Source: JAIQGF01 sp051006995
GTDB lineage: Bacteria > Acidobacteriota > Terriglobia > Terriglobales > Acidobacteriaceae
NCBI GenBank assembly: GCA_051006995.1
Contig: JBPCSQ010000003.1
Span: 1 to 64,000, forward strand
Direction: 5' to 3'
Length of the DNA stretch: 64,000 nucleotides
The position numbers were made by a program, and so were the translations under genes. This document shows positions 55,608 to 63,745 of this stretch, in pieces (position 1 is the stretch's first letter; each line of letters starts with the position of its first letter). Under the pieces are notes generated by a model, which saw only the letters and a program-made list of their open reading frames with translations, had not been told where the DNA came from and did no database searches.

Positions 55608-56097
55608 GTACCTTGTCCTCCCAACTGCTCTCTGTTGCCTCACCTCGACCGCAGAGGTCTACTCGACACCGGCGGAGCTGCACCAGGGGAAGCAGCAGAA
55701 TAGTTCGGTGAGAGTCGCTACCTAGGATGTCCCCCAAAAGCGGCGGGTGGGCTGAAATCGAGAGTAGCCACTAGTCCTGAAACCCTAGTTCCCCGCCGAA
55801 AAATTGTCGTCGGCCCCCACCCGGGCTAGCCCCGTGCTCCAATTCGTAAACTCGCAACCCGGCACTCGCAAGAATTACCCGCCGCGCCCCTTTCCTACCC
55901 ACCGGCCCACATGGACCAAAACGACACCTCGTTTCACATGAGTAGCTTACAGACGAAAAATCAGCATGAACTTTGGCAACTGGATTGATAACTACATCGC
56001 CGGAGCGTGATTGCGGCCCGCTCGTTTCAGGCCGTGAATTCCCCTCGGCGCATGCTGCCGGGATTCCCCGCTCACGATTTCTCGGAGGAACCTTGCA
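55608..56097. other. Intergenic region, nothing recognised
   Basis: About 490 bp between divergent envelope genes. It must hold the promoters of the outer-membrane barrel (minus) and the OmpA-domain protein (plus). No repeat-family member or clear hexamer pair could be supported. Confidence 0.4.
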
Positions 56098-57249
56098 ATG
56101 AAGAATCGTTTCTGGATCGCTCTGCCGCTGGCAGCCTCTCTCATCATCCCGGCTGCGGCGCAGACCTCCCCCAGTTCCAGCGATACCAACACCCCGGCAG
56201 CCCCGCAGTGGTCCACCAAGACCGTAGCGCAGCAGCAGGCCCAGCCCATGCCCAGCGACCAGCAACCGGCCGCGCAGCAGACTCCCGACCAGAAGGCGGC
56301 CGACCAGAATCTCCAGGCTCGCCAGCCCCTCACCTATGAACGTCACGAAGGCTTCTGGGGCAAGATCAACCCCTTCGCCCGCAAGAAGTATGTGCAGCGC
56401 CAGCTCGAGCCGATTCGCGGCCGCGTCAATGAGCTCGATGAATTGACCGCCTCGAATGCCAAGGCCATCAAGGACGTGGATGCCCGCGCGCAGCAGGGCA
56501 TCACCCTGGCTTCCAACAAGGCGAATGAAGCCGACATGCACGCCGTGGACGCCGGCAATCGCGCCCAGCAGGCGCAGCAGACCGCCTCACAAACCAGCTC
56601 GCGGCTGCAGACCGTCGAGCAGGTCGTGGACAACATTGACCAGTACAAGCCGGTCACCCAGGCTGAGATCCGCTTCCGCCCGGGTCAGACCGTCCTCAGC
56701 AAGAAAGCCAAAGACGCGCTCGACGATATGGCCAAGAACGTGAAAGACCAGAAGGGCTTCATCGTCGAAGTCCAGGGCTTCAGCGCTGGCCGCGGTCAGT
56801 CCGCCATTGAAAGCTCGCAGCGTATGGCCGAGGCGGTTCGCCGCTACCTGGTCATCAACAACGAGATTCCGGTGTACCGCGTGCACGTGCTCGGTCTCGG
56901 CAGCGCCGCCATTCCCGACGAAACCGGCAAGGCCAAGCGCGTCCGCGGAGCCCGCGTTGAAGTCAGCTTGCTGAAGAACGATCTCGACCAGCTCAGCTCG
57001 GCCCAGCCGATCGCGACTCCGGCCGGCAACGCGTCCGGTTCCGCGGCCTCCACCCAGGGTGGAGTGAGCGGCGCCGCCACGCAGGCTCCGGCCAGCGCGC
57101 CCGCGGCGCAGCCGGCCACCAACGCCCCGGCGTCCAACATGAACGCCCCGGCTTCTCAGAATGCCCCCGCTGCTCAGTCGGTCCCGTCGAACGCGCCCAG
57201 CGCTTCCCCCAGCGCCGCGCCGCAGTCGTCGGTTCCGCCTAAGCAGTAA
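56098..57249 (+). CDS. OmpA-family protein with Ala/Pro-rich tail
   Basis: A 383-residue exported protein. A signal peptide (about residues 1-21), a Gln/Pro/Ala-rich segment, a coiled-coil of Ala/Gln helices (about 110-190) and an OmpA-like peptidoglycan-binding domain (about 195-300) follow in order. In the last, TVLSKKAKDALDDMAKNV and IESSQRMAEAVRRYLV carry the conserved positions. The final 80 residues are low-complexity Ala/Pro/Ser. The protein may tether the outer membrane to the wall. A strong terminator follows at 57330. Confidence 0.85.
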   Translation: MKNRFWIALPLAASLIIPAAAQTSPSSSDTNTPAAPQWSTKTVAQQQAQPMPSDQQPAAQQTPDQKAADQNLQARQPLTYERHEGFWGKINPFARKKYVQRQLEPIRGRVNELDELTASNAKAIKDVDARAQQGITLASNKANEADMHAVDAGNRAQQAQQTASQTSSRLQTVEQVVDNIDQYKPVTQAEIRFRPGQTVLSKKAKDALDDMAKNVKDQKGFIVEVQGFSAGRGQSAIESSQRMAEAVRRYLVINNEIPVYRVHVLGLGSAAIPDETGKAKRVRGARVEVSLLKNDLDQLSSAQPIATPAGNASGSAASTQGGVSGAATQAPASAPAAQPATNAPASNMNAPASQNAPAAQSVPSNAPSASPSAAPQSSVPPKQ

Positions 57250-57329
57250 CCCCGCAGCCCGGCACGTGCTACCCCGCGCGTGCCGGGTGCCCCCCAGCTT
57301 GAGTCGCGCGACGCAGGGGTCGCGCAGCC

Positions 57330-57355
57330 AAAAGCCTTCCGCGAAGAAGGCTTTT
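57330..57355 (+). terminator. Rho-independent terminator after the OmpA-domain gene
   Basis: A perfect 10-bp stem AAAAGCCTTC/GAAGGCTTTT with a six-base loop (CGCGAA) and a T-rich 3' arm, 80 bp after the stop. Confidence 0.85.
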
Positions 57356-57360
57356 CTATT

Positions 57361-57409
57361 GCAGATTAACGATTGCAGATCGACGATTGACGATTGACGA
57401 TTGCAGATT
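57361..57409. repeat. Seven tandem heptamers
   Basis: GCAGATT AACGATT GCAGATC GACGATT GACGATT GACGATT GCAGATT: a clean seven-base period directly after the terminator. Confidence 0.85.
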
Positions 57410-57500
57410 GATTTTCGCTGGAGCGCGCGCTCGCCCCCGAGCGCGATGTGGCGCGGCCGTGTGGCACACGCGCCCTCGCGTGTGCAAAACCTAAACCCTT

Positions 57501-57540
57501 GTCATCCTGAGCGAGGGCGCAGGCCCGAGTCGAAGGACCC
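57501..57540 (+). repeat. GTCATCCTGAGC-type dispersed repeat (best copy)
   Basis: Begins GTCATCCTGAGCGAGG and ends GAGTCGAAGGACCC. This widely scattered intergenic repeat type has degenerate relatives at 3468, 4672 and inside narJ. Confidence 0.65.
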
Positions 57541-57604
57541 CACGTATTCGCAACTAACCGAACTGCCTGCAGGCTTTTCAGTGCGTGCTCATTTCGCGAT
57601 TCAG

Positions 57605-57689
57605 CGCGCGTAGCGCGCAAAAGAATGTAGCCCACGGCGTAAGCCGTGGGTGACCTGGTCCAGAGAAGACGAAGCCCGCTTCAGCGGGC
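57605..57689. repeat. Composite hairpin repeat
   Basis: Three hairpins in a row: GCGCGC/GCGCGC near 57605, CCCACGGC-GTAA-GCCGTGGG (57631-57650) and GCCCGCT-TC-AGCGGGC (57674-57689). This is a REP-like composite just before ogt. Confidence 0.6.
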
Positions 57690-57722
57690 GAAAGAAAAAA
57701 ACACCGTGCTACGATTCGTTTT

Positions 57723-58208
57723 GTGGAAACGCTCTATTCCTCCTGCTGGCACTCCCCCATCGGTCCGCTGACCCTTGTCTCCTCCGAGCGCGGCCTGGTC
57801 CGGCTCGAATTTGGCGCCGCGCGCCAACCATCCTGGACCTGCTCGGATGAAGCCCTCACCCCCTACCGCCGCGAACTCGAGGACTATTTCGCCGGCCGCC
57901 TCCGCGATTTCACCATCCCTCTCGATCTGCGCGGCACCGAATTTCAAATGCTCTGTTGGAAAGCCCTTCTGCGCATTCCCTACGGCGAGACCCGTACCTA
58001 TGCCCAGCAGGCGCGCACCGTGGGCAGCCCGAATGCCTTCCGGGCCGTCGGAGCAGCGAACGCATCCAACCCGATTGCCATCATCGTTCCGTGCCATCGC
58101 GTCATCAACACGGGGGGCAAACTCGGCGGCTACGGCGGCGGCCTCGATCTCAAACGCAGGCTCTTGGACTTGGAGCAAAAGGGCGTCAGCCTGTTCGCAA
58201 CTGTCTGA
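57723..58208 (+). CDS. ogt: Methylated-DNA--protein-cysteine methyltransferase
   Basis: A 161-residue suicide DNA-repair protein that removes alkyl groups from O6-alkylguanine. The active-site IIVPCHRVIN is intact, preceded by the helix-turn-helix part PYGETRTYAQQARTVGSP with NAFRAVGAANASNP and followed by GGYGGGLDLKRRLLDLE. The N-terminus SSCWHSPIGPLTLVSSERGL is typical of the Ogt type without the Ada domain. The start is a GTG at 57723. Confidence 0.95.
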   Translation: METLYSSCWHSPIGPLTLVSSERGLVRLEFGAARQPSWTCSDEALTPYRRELEDYFAGRLRDFTIPLDLRGTEFQMLCWKALLRIPYGETRTYAQQARTVGSPNAFRAVGAANASNPIAIIVPCHRVINTGGKLGGYGGGLDLKRRLLDLEQKGVSLFATV

Positions 58209-58347
58209 GCGGATACAGCCCGGTGTCGGCAACACCCTCCGATCGCGAGTCAGTGCGGAATGTCCGTCGGAGCATTGCCCTCTTCGCCGCCACGTCTGCG
58301 CGGTCGTTCGCTTCGGCTGACTTACGCTAACACCTGCTTCCGTCTTT

Positions 58348-58614
58348 ATGGTCTGCGAGAGCATAATTCCCCTCATGAAGGACCACGCTCCGACTCCTCA
58401 TCCCGGCCCTTACCGAATCATGCGTATCAATTCGGAGAGCGCGGGAATCATCATCGCGATCGGCTTTGTGGTGATGGGAGTAGTCGGCATTCCAATCGCG
58501 AAATGGTTCCTCATTGCAGGTATTGTGCTCGGTATCGGTGTAGCCCTGTTGCTACGCTACTGGAGGAAGCGACCGCCGACCGAAGACCCCGACCCGCTGC
58601 GTAACTTACGATAA
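58348..58614 (+). CDS. Small hypothetical membrane protein (array ORF 1)
   Basis: An 88-residue protein with two hydrophobic segments (about residues 31-48 and 53-68) and a basic/acidic tail RKRPPTEDPDP. It ends NLR, encoded by the repeat that also contains its stop codon. No family recognised. An internal ATG at 58375 is an alternative start. Confidence 0.5.
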   Translation: MVCESIIPLMKDHAPTPHPGPYRIMRINSESAGIIIAIGFVVMGVVGIPIAKWFLIAGIVLGIGVALLLRYWRKRPPTEDPDPLRNLR

Positions 58615-58653
58615 CGGCTGTTATCAACAATTGGCCGCGATTATCATCTCGTT

Positions 58654-58914
58654 GTGTCCGAGATCACCAGATTCGCCCTAGCCGTCCTCTGCGCGATTGC
58701 GCTGTTGTTAGTCGGCCTCAAGTTCATTCTGCGGCTGGCCGCAATGTATGGCGTCGGTGTTGGCGTTGAGCTTCCGCTGCCGAAGAAGTTCGTAAGGTCG
58801 CACCCGAAGGCGGCGATTTGTGTTTTTACTTTCGGGGCACCGATAGCGTTCGTCGGTTTGCTGGCAGCTTTGTTTTGGCTGCTGCTCGGTCAGTCGGCGG
58901 CTAACTTACGATAA
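58654..58914 (+). CDS. Small hypothetical membrane protein (array ORF 2)
   Basis: An 86-residue protein with two membrane spans (about residues 7-28 and 51-75). It begins at a GTG directly after the previous repeat and, like ORF 1, ends in NLR followed by a stop inside the next repeat copy. It is unrelated to ORF 1 in its core sequence, so the shared end comes from the repeat rather than gene duplication. Confidence 0.5.
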   Translation: MSEITRFALAVLCAIALLLVGLKFILRLAAMYGVGVGVELPLPKKFVRSHPKAAICVFTFGAPIAFVGLLAALFWLLLGQSAANLR

Positions 58915-58955
58915 GGGCTGTTCACAACAATTATGGTTTGCTAACTCACGCAACG

Positions 58956-59741
58956 ATGCAGAACCCGTCTGACATTGCCGTTTCAATCGCATTTCTCCTG
59001 CCGCCATGTGCTGCGCTTGTGTGGGCATGGTGGCATCGAGCAGTCCCTGCTCGTACTCTGCGGGAAAAGATGTGCATCTGCGCTCTCGCGGCACTGACAG
59101 CCGACGTTTTTTACGGTGCCGTGTTCTTGCTGTGGCCGAACTTTGGAGCGAGGCTTGGGAGCGGTGTTCAAATGTGGCAGCGCGTTCGCAATCTGGTCGG
59201 CTACGGTTTTTGGCTATCTGTTGTCGCCACAGTGTTGGCTATTACCGCCAATCCGGGCAGAGTTAGAAGATTGCTTCTGCTGCTATGCATTGCTGGCGTG
59301 GCGTTCTGGTTCTTCATGCAACTACCTGTCGGTGACTTCCTTGCTGTGGAACAGGCGCGACAAGCGGCTGATAACACCGTGGTTGTACGTGTGTTTCGAG
59401 ACTCGAAAGCAGCATTTCGGCCAGAGTTCGACCGAAAGTTGTGGGAGTTCAACGACCAGAAACACCGCACCGCGTCAGGCAAGTACCTCTTGGCAGCGAC
59501 GATGGAGACGCTGGACTATCGGAAAGACTTGCGCGAGAAGGCCGGCCAGGTTCAGCCACAGATTGTAGTGCTCGATTCACCTGCGGATGGTGCGCTAGTT
59601 CCAGAACTCGGTGGTAGCATCGCCAGCGCGAAGAACGCATGCAGTGCGCAGCAACAGTGCCTTGCCTTCATTCCTCATTGGGTTCATGGCGATGAGTTGA
59701 CAGGCGCACGCACGCTGCTCGGTTCACTGTCGGCTCGATAA
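58956..59741 (+). CDS. Hypothetical membrane protein (array ORF 3)
   Basis: A 261-residue protein with four hydrophobic segments in the first 135 residues (including AVSIAFLLPPCAALVWAWW and LLLLLCIAGVAFWFFMQL) followed by a soluble C-terminal domain of about 125 residues. No family recognised. The ATG at 58956 is preferred over an upstream TTG. The TAA stop overlaps the left end of the 90-bp inverted repeat (TAACGAGTG), as the stop codon of integron cassettes often overlaps attC. Confidence 0.55.
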   Translation: MQNPSDIAVSIAFLLPPCAALVWAWWHRAVPARTLREKMCICALAALTADVFYGAVFLLWPNFGARLGSGVQMWQRVRNLVGYGFWLSVVATVLAITANPGRVRRLLLLLCIAGVAFWFFMQLPVGDFLAVEQARQAADNTVVVRVFRDSKAAFRPEFDRKLWEFNDQKHRTASGKYLLAATMETLDYRKDLREKAGQVQPQIVVLDSPADGALVPELGGSIASAKNACSAQQQCLAFIPHWVHGDELTGARTLLGSLSAR

Positions 59742-59856
59742 CGAGTGATAAATCGCCTTCACGTAAGTTACGGGGCGGGGCGCAGGGGCTTGCGGGCGTA
59801 AGTTACGATAACGGCCGTTCACACTCGTTGACCGGGCTCACAACGTCGCGACTCGT

Positions 59857-60150
59857 ATGACAATTAACTGGCAGCGCAAGCATTGGATTGTCTTTACGCT
59901 CTTGCTGGCTTCGCAGGCGTTCGGCCTGTGGGCGCTCGTGCGGAGAACTGGCTCGTATGAGGGTAGGCTGCGCGTGCCGCTCTTTATTGTCCCGGCGTAG
60001 ATGGTTGGGTCTGTTTTCCTGACGACGGTCATCGTGGTCGAGGTATTCAGCGCGGTTCTTCCGAACGGTAGGAAATCTGCTGTCAGTTTCGTTATCTTTT
60101 GGATGGTATGTGTCGCTGCGGGAGTTCTGCTGTGGTGGCTCATCCGATAG
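59857..60150 (+). pseudogene. Array ORF 4, interrupted by an in-frame stop
   Basis: The frame reads MTINWQRKHWIVFTLLLASQ, continues to VPLFIVPA, meets TAG at 59998-60000, and resumes at once with MVGSVFLTTVIVVEVFSAVL to a TAG at 60148. Together it would be a 97-codon two-to-three-span membrane protein. The second half (60001-60150, 49 residues) has its own ATG directly after the stop and could be expressed alone. A single amber change would explain the break. Confidence 0.5.
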
Positions 60151-60253
60151 CGGAAGGGTGTAATTGGCGTGAAATCGGCTTCACGTAAGTAACAGTGGAT
60201 TCAGTCGTCATAACTTGGACGCGAATCGTCCGAACCACCGTCCCCAAATTCCC

Positions 60254-60640
60254 TCACCCCACATAGGCTTCCGCCTCAATCTCCACCAGCATCTCCGGCG
60301 AAATCAACGCCGAGACCTGCACCATGCTGGTCGCCGGGCGAATTGCGCCGAAGAACTCACCGTGCGCCCGCCCGACCTTTTCCCAGTCGGCGATGTTGGT
60401 GACGTACATCCGCGTGCGCACCACGTGTTCCAGGCCTGCGCCGGCCTGCCGCAGTGCTGATTCAATGTTGCGTAGCGCCTGCATTGCCTGGGCATAAGGG
60501 TCGCCCACGCCCACGATTCCGCCGCCTGGTCCGGTGGCGGTCGTGCCGGAGACATGAACGTAAGGCCCGACGCGTACCGCGCGCGAATATCCCACCACCG
60601 GTTCCCAGGGTGTTCCACTGGAGATGTTGACTCGTTGCAT
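60254..60640 (-). CDS. RidA family protein (enamine/imine deaminase)
   Basis: A 128-residue YjgF/YER057c/UK114 family protein. VNISSGTPWEPVVGYSRAVR, VHVSGTTATGPGG and AQAMQALRNIESALRQAG are typical, as is the catalytic-region arginine in VVRTRMYVTNIADWEKVG and the glutamate in the end LVEIEAEAYV. It would hydrolyse reactive enamine/imine intermediates. The ATG at 60640 is the only in-frame start before the domain. It stands alone. Confidence 0.9.
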   Translation of the reverse strand: MQRVNISSGTPWEPVVGYSRAVRVGPYVHVSGTTATGPGGGIVGVGDPYAQAMQALRNIESALRQAGAGLEHVVRTRMYVTNIADWEKVGRAHGEFFGAIRPATSMVQVSALISPEMLVEIEAEAYVG

Positions 60641-60911
60641 GGAACAATGGATATGCGGCCATGGTTTTTGGTTCCAAAAACCAGTTGCTTCGCCCTGCTC
60701 AGACCAAACTGAAACTGTTTGCTAGCCCGTTAAGCTACGGGCGCTCTAGTGCATCTTCAGTTACTCCAGTGCCCTGCCTATTGCCGCGCGGCGAACCGGC
60801 CTGTAAGCTAACGCGATTGCGGAGGCAGTCGTCAGCACAGCGACCCAACTTGCCGAGGCGAAGCCGTCAGAGCCGCTGCCACAGGGCAGGCTCAAAACTC
60901 GACCGTCACAC

Positions 60912-61799
60912 GTGCGTAAACTGCTGAAAAACGTAAGCCGCGCCGTCGGCCGGGCCTTCTGGCACGACGCCTTCGGTGTCGCCAAGGGCGGCGCTTATTC
61001 CGCCATTCTCACCATGTTTCCGGCGCTCATGGTGGTGGCCTCCGTGCTCGCCACCGCCACCCACGGCGCCGAGTACATCCGCGAAATTTCCAACGCCGCC
61101 GCCAGCATTATGCCGCCGGGCGTGAACGCCACCGTGCAGGCGTACTTCCAGTCCACCCAGGAGCGGCCGATCGGCGTCCTCATCCTGGCCTCCATCATTA
61201 CCCTGTGGACCGCCTCTGGCGTCATGATTTCCTGGATGGAAGGCTTCCGCAATGCTTACCAGCTTCCCAAGTCCTGGGGTGTGGTCAAGGAGCGCCTGAT
61301 CGCCTTCGGCCTGGTGATCATGGCGGGCATTCCGCTCTCTTTTGCCACCATGCTGGTGGCCTTCGGCAATCAGATCGAAACCCGCATTACCGCCGACCTG
61401 GGACATGCATTGGGGCCGCTGGTACTGATCGTCTGGACCGGTCTCCGCTGGCTGATCGCCATCCTTACCAGCGTCGCCGTGATGCAGCTTATCTACCACA
61501 ATGCCGTACCCCGGACCCTGCGCTGGCATACCGTTCTCCCGGGCGCGACCCTGGCCACCGCTATCTGGTTCCCCGCTACCATCGGCTTCGGGTGGTACGT
61601 GCGCCATTTCGCTGCCTACAGCTTGTTTTACGGCTCGCTGGCCACCGCCGTTGTGCTGCTGGTCTGGCTCTACATCATCTCGATCATTGTCCTGGTCGGA
61701 GCCGAGTTCAACGCCCTGCTGTTCCCGCGCATGGTGGCGCGACCCAATGAGAAGGCCGGCGTGCCCTCTCCGCCCGACATTGAGGCCAAAGCCAACTGA
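60912..61799 (+). CDS. YihY/BrkB family inner-membrane protein
   Basis: A 295-residue membrane protein with about six spans, of the family once called ribonuclease BN. FWHDAFGVAKGGAYSAILTM at the N-terminus, WTASGVMISWMEGFRNAY and the C-terminal AYSLFYGSLATAVVLLVWLY are conserved in the family. Function is not settled; the nuclease activity is not supported for this family. The start is a GTG at 60912. It precedes pyk by about 90 bp on the same strand. Confidence 0.9.
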   Translation: MRKLLKNVSRAVGRAFWHDAFGVAKGGAYSAILTMFPALMVVASVLATATHGAEYIREISNAAASIMPPGVNATVQAYFQSTQERPIGVLILASIITLWTASGVMISWMEGFRNAYQLPKSWGVVKERLIAFGLVIMAGIPLSFATMLVAFGNQIETRITADLGHALGPLVLIVWTGLRWLIAILTSVAVMQLIYHNAVPRTLRWHTVLPGATLATAIWFPATIGFGWYVRHFAAYSLFYGSLATAVVLLVWLYIISIIVLVGAEFNALLFPRMVARPNEKAGVPSPPDIEAKAN

Positions 61800-61850
61800 T
61801 TGCCTGATTGTGTTTCGCGGAATTTGATACATTCAGTAGCCGTCAGGCCC

Positions 61851-61885
61851 ATTACCCGATTCCGCAATTACCCGATTACCCGATC
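61851..61885. repeat. ATTACCC-type heptamers upstream of pyk
   Basis: Five words with a seven-base period, ATTACCC GATTCCG CAATTAC CCGATTA CCCGATC, end five bases before the pyk ATG and displace a normal ribosome-binding site. Confidence 0.65.
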
Positions 61886-61889
61886 GAAC

Positions 61890-63428
61890 ATGTCCACGAC
61901 CGAAACCCAACCGCAGCATCCCGGCTTCCACGGCCACGCGCACGACTCCCGGCTTCGCCGCGCCAAGATTGTGTGCACCATCGGCCCCGCCTGCAACACT
62001 GAGGCCATGGTCCGCGAGCTGATGCGCGCCGGCATGGACGTTGCCCGCCTGAACTTCTCCCACGGCACCCATGAAGATCACGCCCGCATGATCGAGCGCA
62101 TCCGCCGCGCTGCCGACAAGGAGAACCGCACCATCTGCATCCTGCAGGATCTTCAGGGACCGAAGATTCGCACCGGTCGCCTGCGCGATCGCCGCCCGGT
62201 GGTGCTCAAGACCGGCTCGCATGTCATCATCACTCCGCGCAATGTGCTGGGCACGCCCGCGCTCATCCCCACCAGCTTCCATACCCTGGCGCAGGAGGTC
62301 ACGCCCGGCGCGCGCATCCTGCTCTCCGATGGGCTCATCGAGCTCACCGTGCGCGCGCTGCATGGCGAAGAGGTTGAATGCGACGTCGTGAATGGCGGGA
62401 TTTTGGCCGAACACCAGGGCATCAACCTCCCCGGCACGCCGCTGAGCGTGCCCTCCCTCACCGACAAGGACCGCAAAGACCTGGAGTTCGGCATCCGCCA
62501 CCAGGTGGATATGATCGCGATTTCCTTCGTGCGCACCGCCGCCGACGTGCTTGAGACCAAGCGCCTCATCGGCGTTCGCCGCGATGACATTCCGGTCATC
62601 GCCAAGCTGGAGAAGCCCCAGGCCATCGAGCACCTGGAAGAAATCCTGGAAGTCTCCGACGGCGTGATGGTGGCGCGGGGCGACCTGGCGGTCGAGATGC
62701 CGCCCGAGCGCGTGCCCGTCATCCAGAAGCTCATCATTCGGCGTGCCGCCGAGTGGCGCAAGCCGGTGATTACCGCCACGCAAATGCTTCAGTCCATGGT
62801 GGACAACCCGCGCCCCACCCGCGCCGAGGCCAGCGACGTCGCCAATGCCGTCTTCGACGGCAGCGACGCTGTCATGCTCTCGGCCGAAACTGCCAGCGGC
62901 AGGTATCCCCGCGAGGCCGTCACCATGATGGTCCGCATCGTCGCCGAGGCGGAGGCGCACCAGCGCGAGTCGGTTGTCCAGCGCCGCCGCGAGCGCCGCA
63001 AGCTCTCCATCTCGGAAACCATCTGCGAATCGGTGGCCCACGCCGCCGAAGAACTGGACATTCGCGCCATCGCGGTGTACACGGAGACCGGCACTACCGC
63101 GCGCCTGGTTTCCAAGTACCGGCCGAAGGCGCAAATCTTCGCCTTCGCTCACCGGCCCCCGGTCTGCAACCGCCTGAATCTTTACTGGGGCGTGCGCCCG
63201 GTGGGTTGTGAGCACGTACGCACGGCCGAGGAAATGGTCCGCGCCGCCGAGCGGGAACTGGTGCACGCTGCCGTGGTCGAGCGCGGTGACGTGGTGGCGG
63301 TGATTTCCGGAACCCGCGGCTCCACCGGTTCCACCAATCTCATGCGCCTGCACGTGATCGGCGATGTCCTGGCACACTCGGAGCGCCGCCAGACTCGTGC
63401 CCGCGCCGGCGACGAACGCAAGAGGTAA
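61890..63428 (+). CDS. pyk: Pyruvate kinase
   Basis: A 512-residue glycolytic enzyme converting PEP and ADP to pyruvate and ATP. The TIM barrel has KIVCTIGPACNTEAMVREL, MDVARLNFSHGTHEDH, the catalytic lysine region IPVIAKLEKPQAIEHLEEI, the metal/substrate motif MVARGDLAVEMPPERVP and ITATQMLQSMVDNPRPTRAE. The C-terminal domain is present (about 360-490) and ends in a basic, repeat-free tail somewhat longer than usual. The ATG at 61890 follows heptamer repeats and lacks a clear ribosome-binding site. The frame is open upstream to 61800, but that part has no similarity. Confidence 0.96.
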   Translation: MSTTETQPQHPGFHGHAHDSRLRRAKIVCTIGPACNTEAMVRELMRAGMDVARLNFSHGTHEDHARMIERIRRAADKENRTICILQDLQGPKIRTGRLRDRRPVVLKTGSHVIITPRNVLGTPALIPTSFHTLAQEVTPGARILLSDGLIELTVRALHGEEVECDVVNGGILAEHQGINLPGTPLSVPSLTDKDRKDLEFGIRHQVDMIAISFVRTAADVLETKRLIGVRRDDIPVIAKLEKPQAIEHLEEILEVSDGVMVARGDLAVEMPPERVPVIQKLIIRRAAEWRKPVITATQMLQSMVDNPRPTRAEASDVANAVFDGSDAVMLSAETASGRYPREAVTMMVRIVAEAEAHQRESVVQRRRERRKLSISETICESVAHAAEELDIRAIAVYTETGTTARLVSKYRPKAQIFAFAHRPPVCNRLNLYWGVRPVGCEHVRTAEEMVRAAERELVHAAVVERGDVVAVISGTRGSTGSTNLMRLHVIGDVLAHSERRQTRARAGDERKR

Positions 63429-63433
63429 CCTCT

Positions 63434-63745
63434 ATGGCTGAGCTGCTGTCCATCGCTTATGTCCGCCCTGACGAGGGCAAAGACCAGGAGACGCTCCAGG
63501 TCCTCTCCGAGCTCTACACCATCATGCGGCGCAAGGGTTACAGCCGCGATGAGCTATACCGCGATCTCAAGGACCAACACCGCCTGGTCAACCTGCGCTA
63601 CTGGGCCTCCGAAGACGCCCGCGACCAGGCCCACGAGGATCCCGACGTTCACCGCTTGTGGCAGCGTCTGGCGGCGATTTCCAAGGTGGAGTCGGTCATC
63701 GAGCGCCTGGAAGAGCTTCCCGACACTTGGTCCGCCGGCGCTTAA
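63434..63745 (+). CDS. Small ABM-like (dimeric alpha/beta barrel) protein
   Basis: A 103-residue soluble protein beginning MAELLSIAYVRPDEGKDQET. The beta-alpha-beta pattern, with NLRYWASEDARDQAHEDPDV in the middle, resembles the antibiotic-biosynthesis-monooxygenase fold seen in many small stress or heme-related proteins. The function is unknown. It starts five bases after the pyk stop and is almost certainly co-transcribed with it. Confidence 0.7.
   Translation: MAELLSIAYVRPDEGKDQETLQVLSELYTIMRRKGYSRDELYRDLKDQHRLVNLRYWASEDARDQAHEDPDVHRLWQRLAAISKVESVIERLEELPDTWSAGA

Larger units (their letters stand above)
58317..60200 (+). repeat. Cassette-like array: related repeats separating single small ORFs
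   Basis: A repeat with core TAACTTACGATAACGGCTGTT lies at 58317-58337 (diverged), 58601-58632, 58901-58932 and 59798-59823, with an inverse relative at 59749-59771 and near 60170-60190. Each interval holds one plus-strand ORF, and the stop codon of several ORFs lies inside the repeat. The site at 59740-59829 forms an imperfect 90-bp inverted repeat with ends AACGAGTG/CACTCGTT. No integrase is present and the ends do not fit the canonical RYYYAAC/GTTRRRY consensus well. Confidence 0.5.

Noticed and set aside
57956..58330. ORF overlapping ogt and ending in ADLR within a repeat
   Set aside because: Most of it lies inside ogt in another frame; the end resembles the array repeat but no independent gene is supported.
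58317..60200. Calling the array a typical integron or CALIN
   Set aside because: No integrase, and the site ends do not match RYYYAAC and GTTRRRY well; kept as a hypothesis in the findings.
60641..60911. Gene between RidA and the BrkB gene
   Set aside because: Only short frames without a plausible start or similarity; treated as intergenic.
61201..61750. Alternative frame ORFs inside the YihY/BrkB gene and other shadows of 100-300 codons
   Set aside because: High-GC antisense or offset frames without motifs, fully inside well-supported genes.
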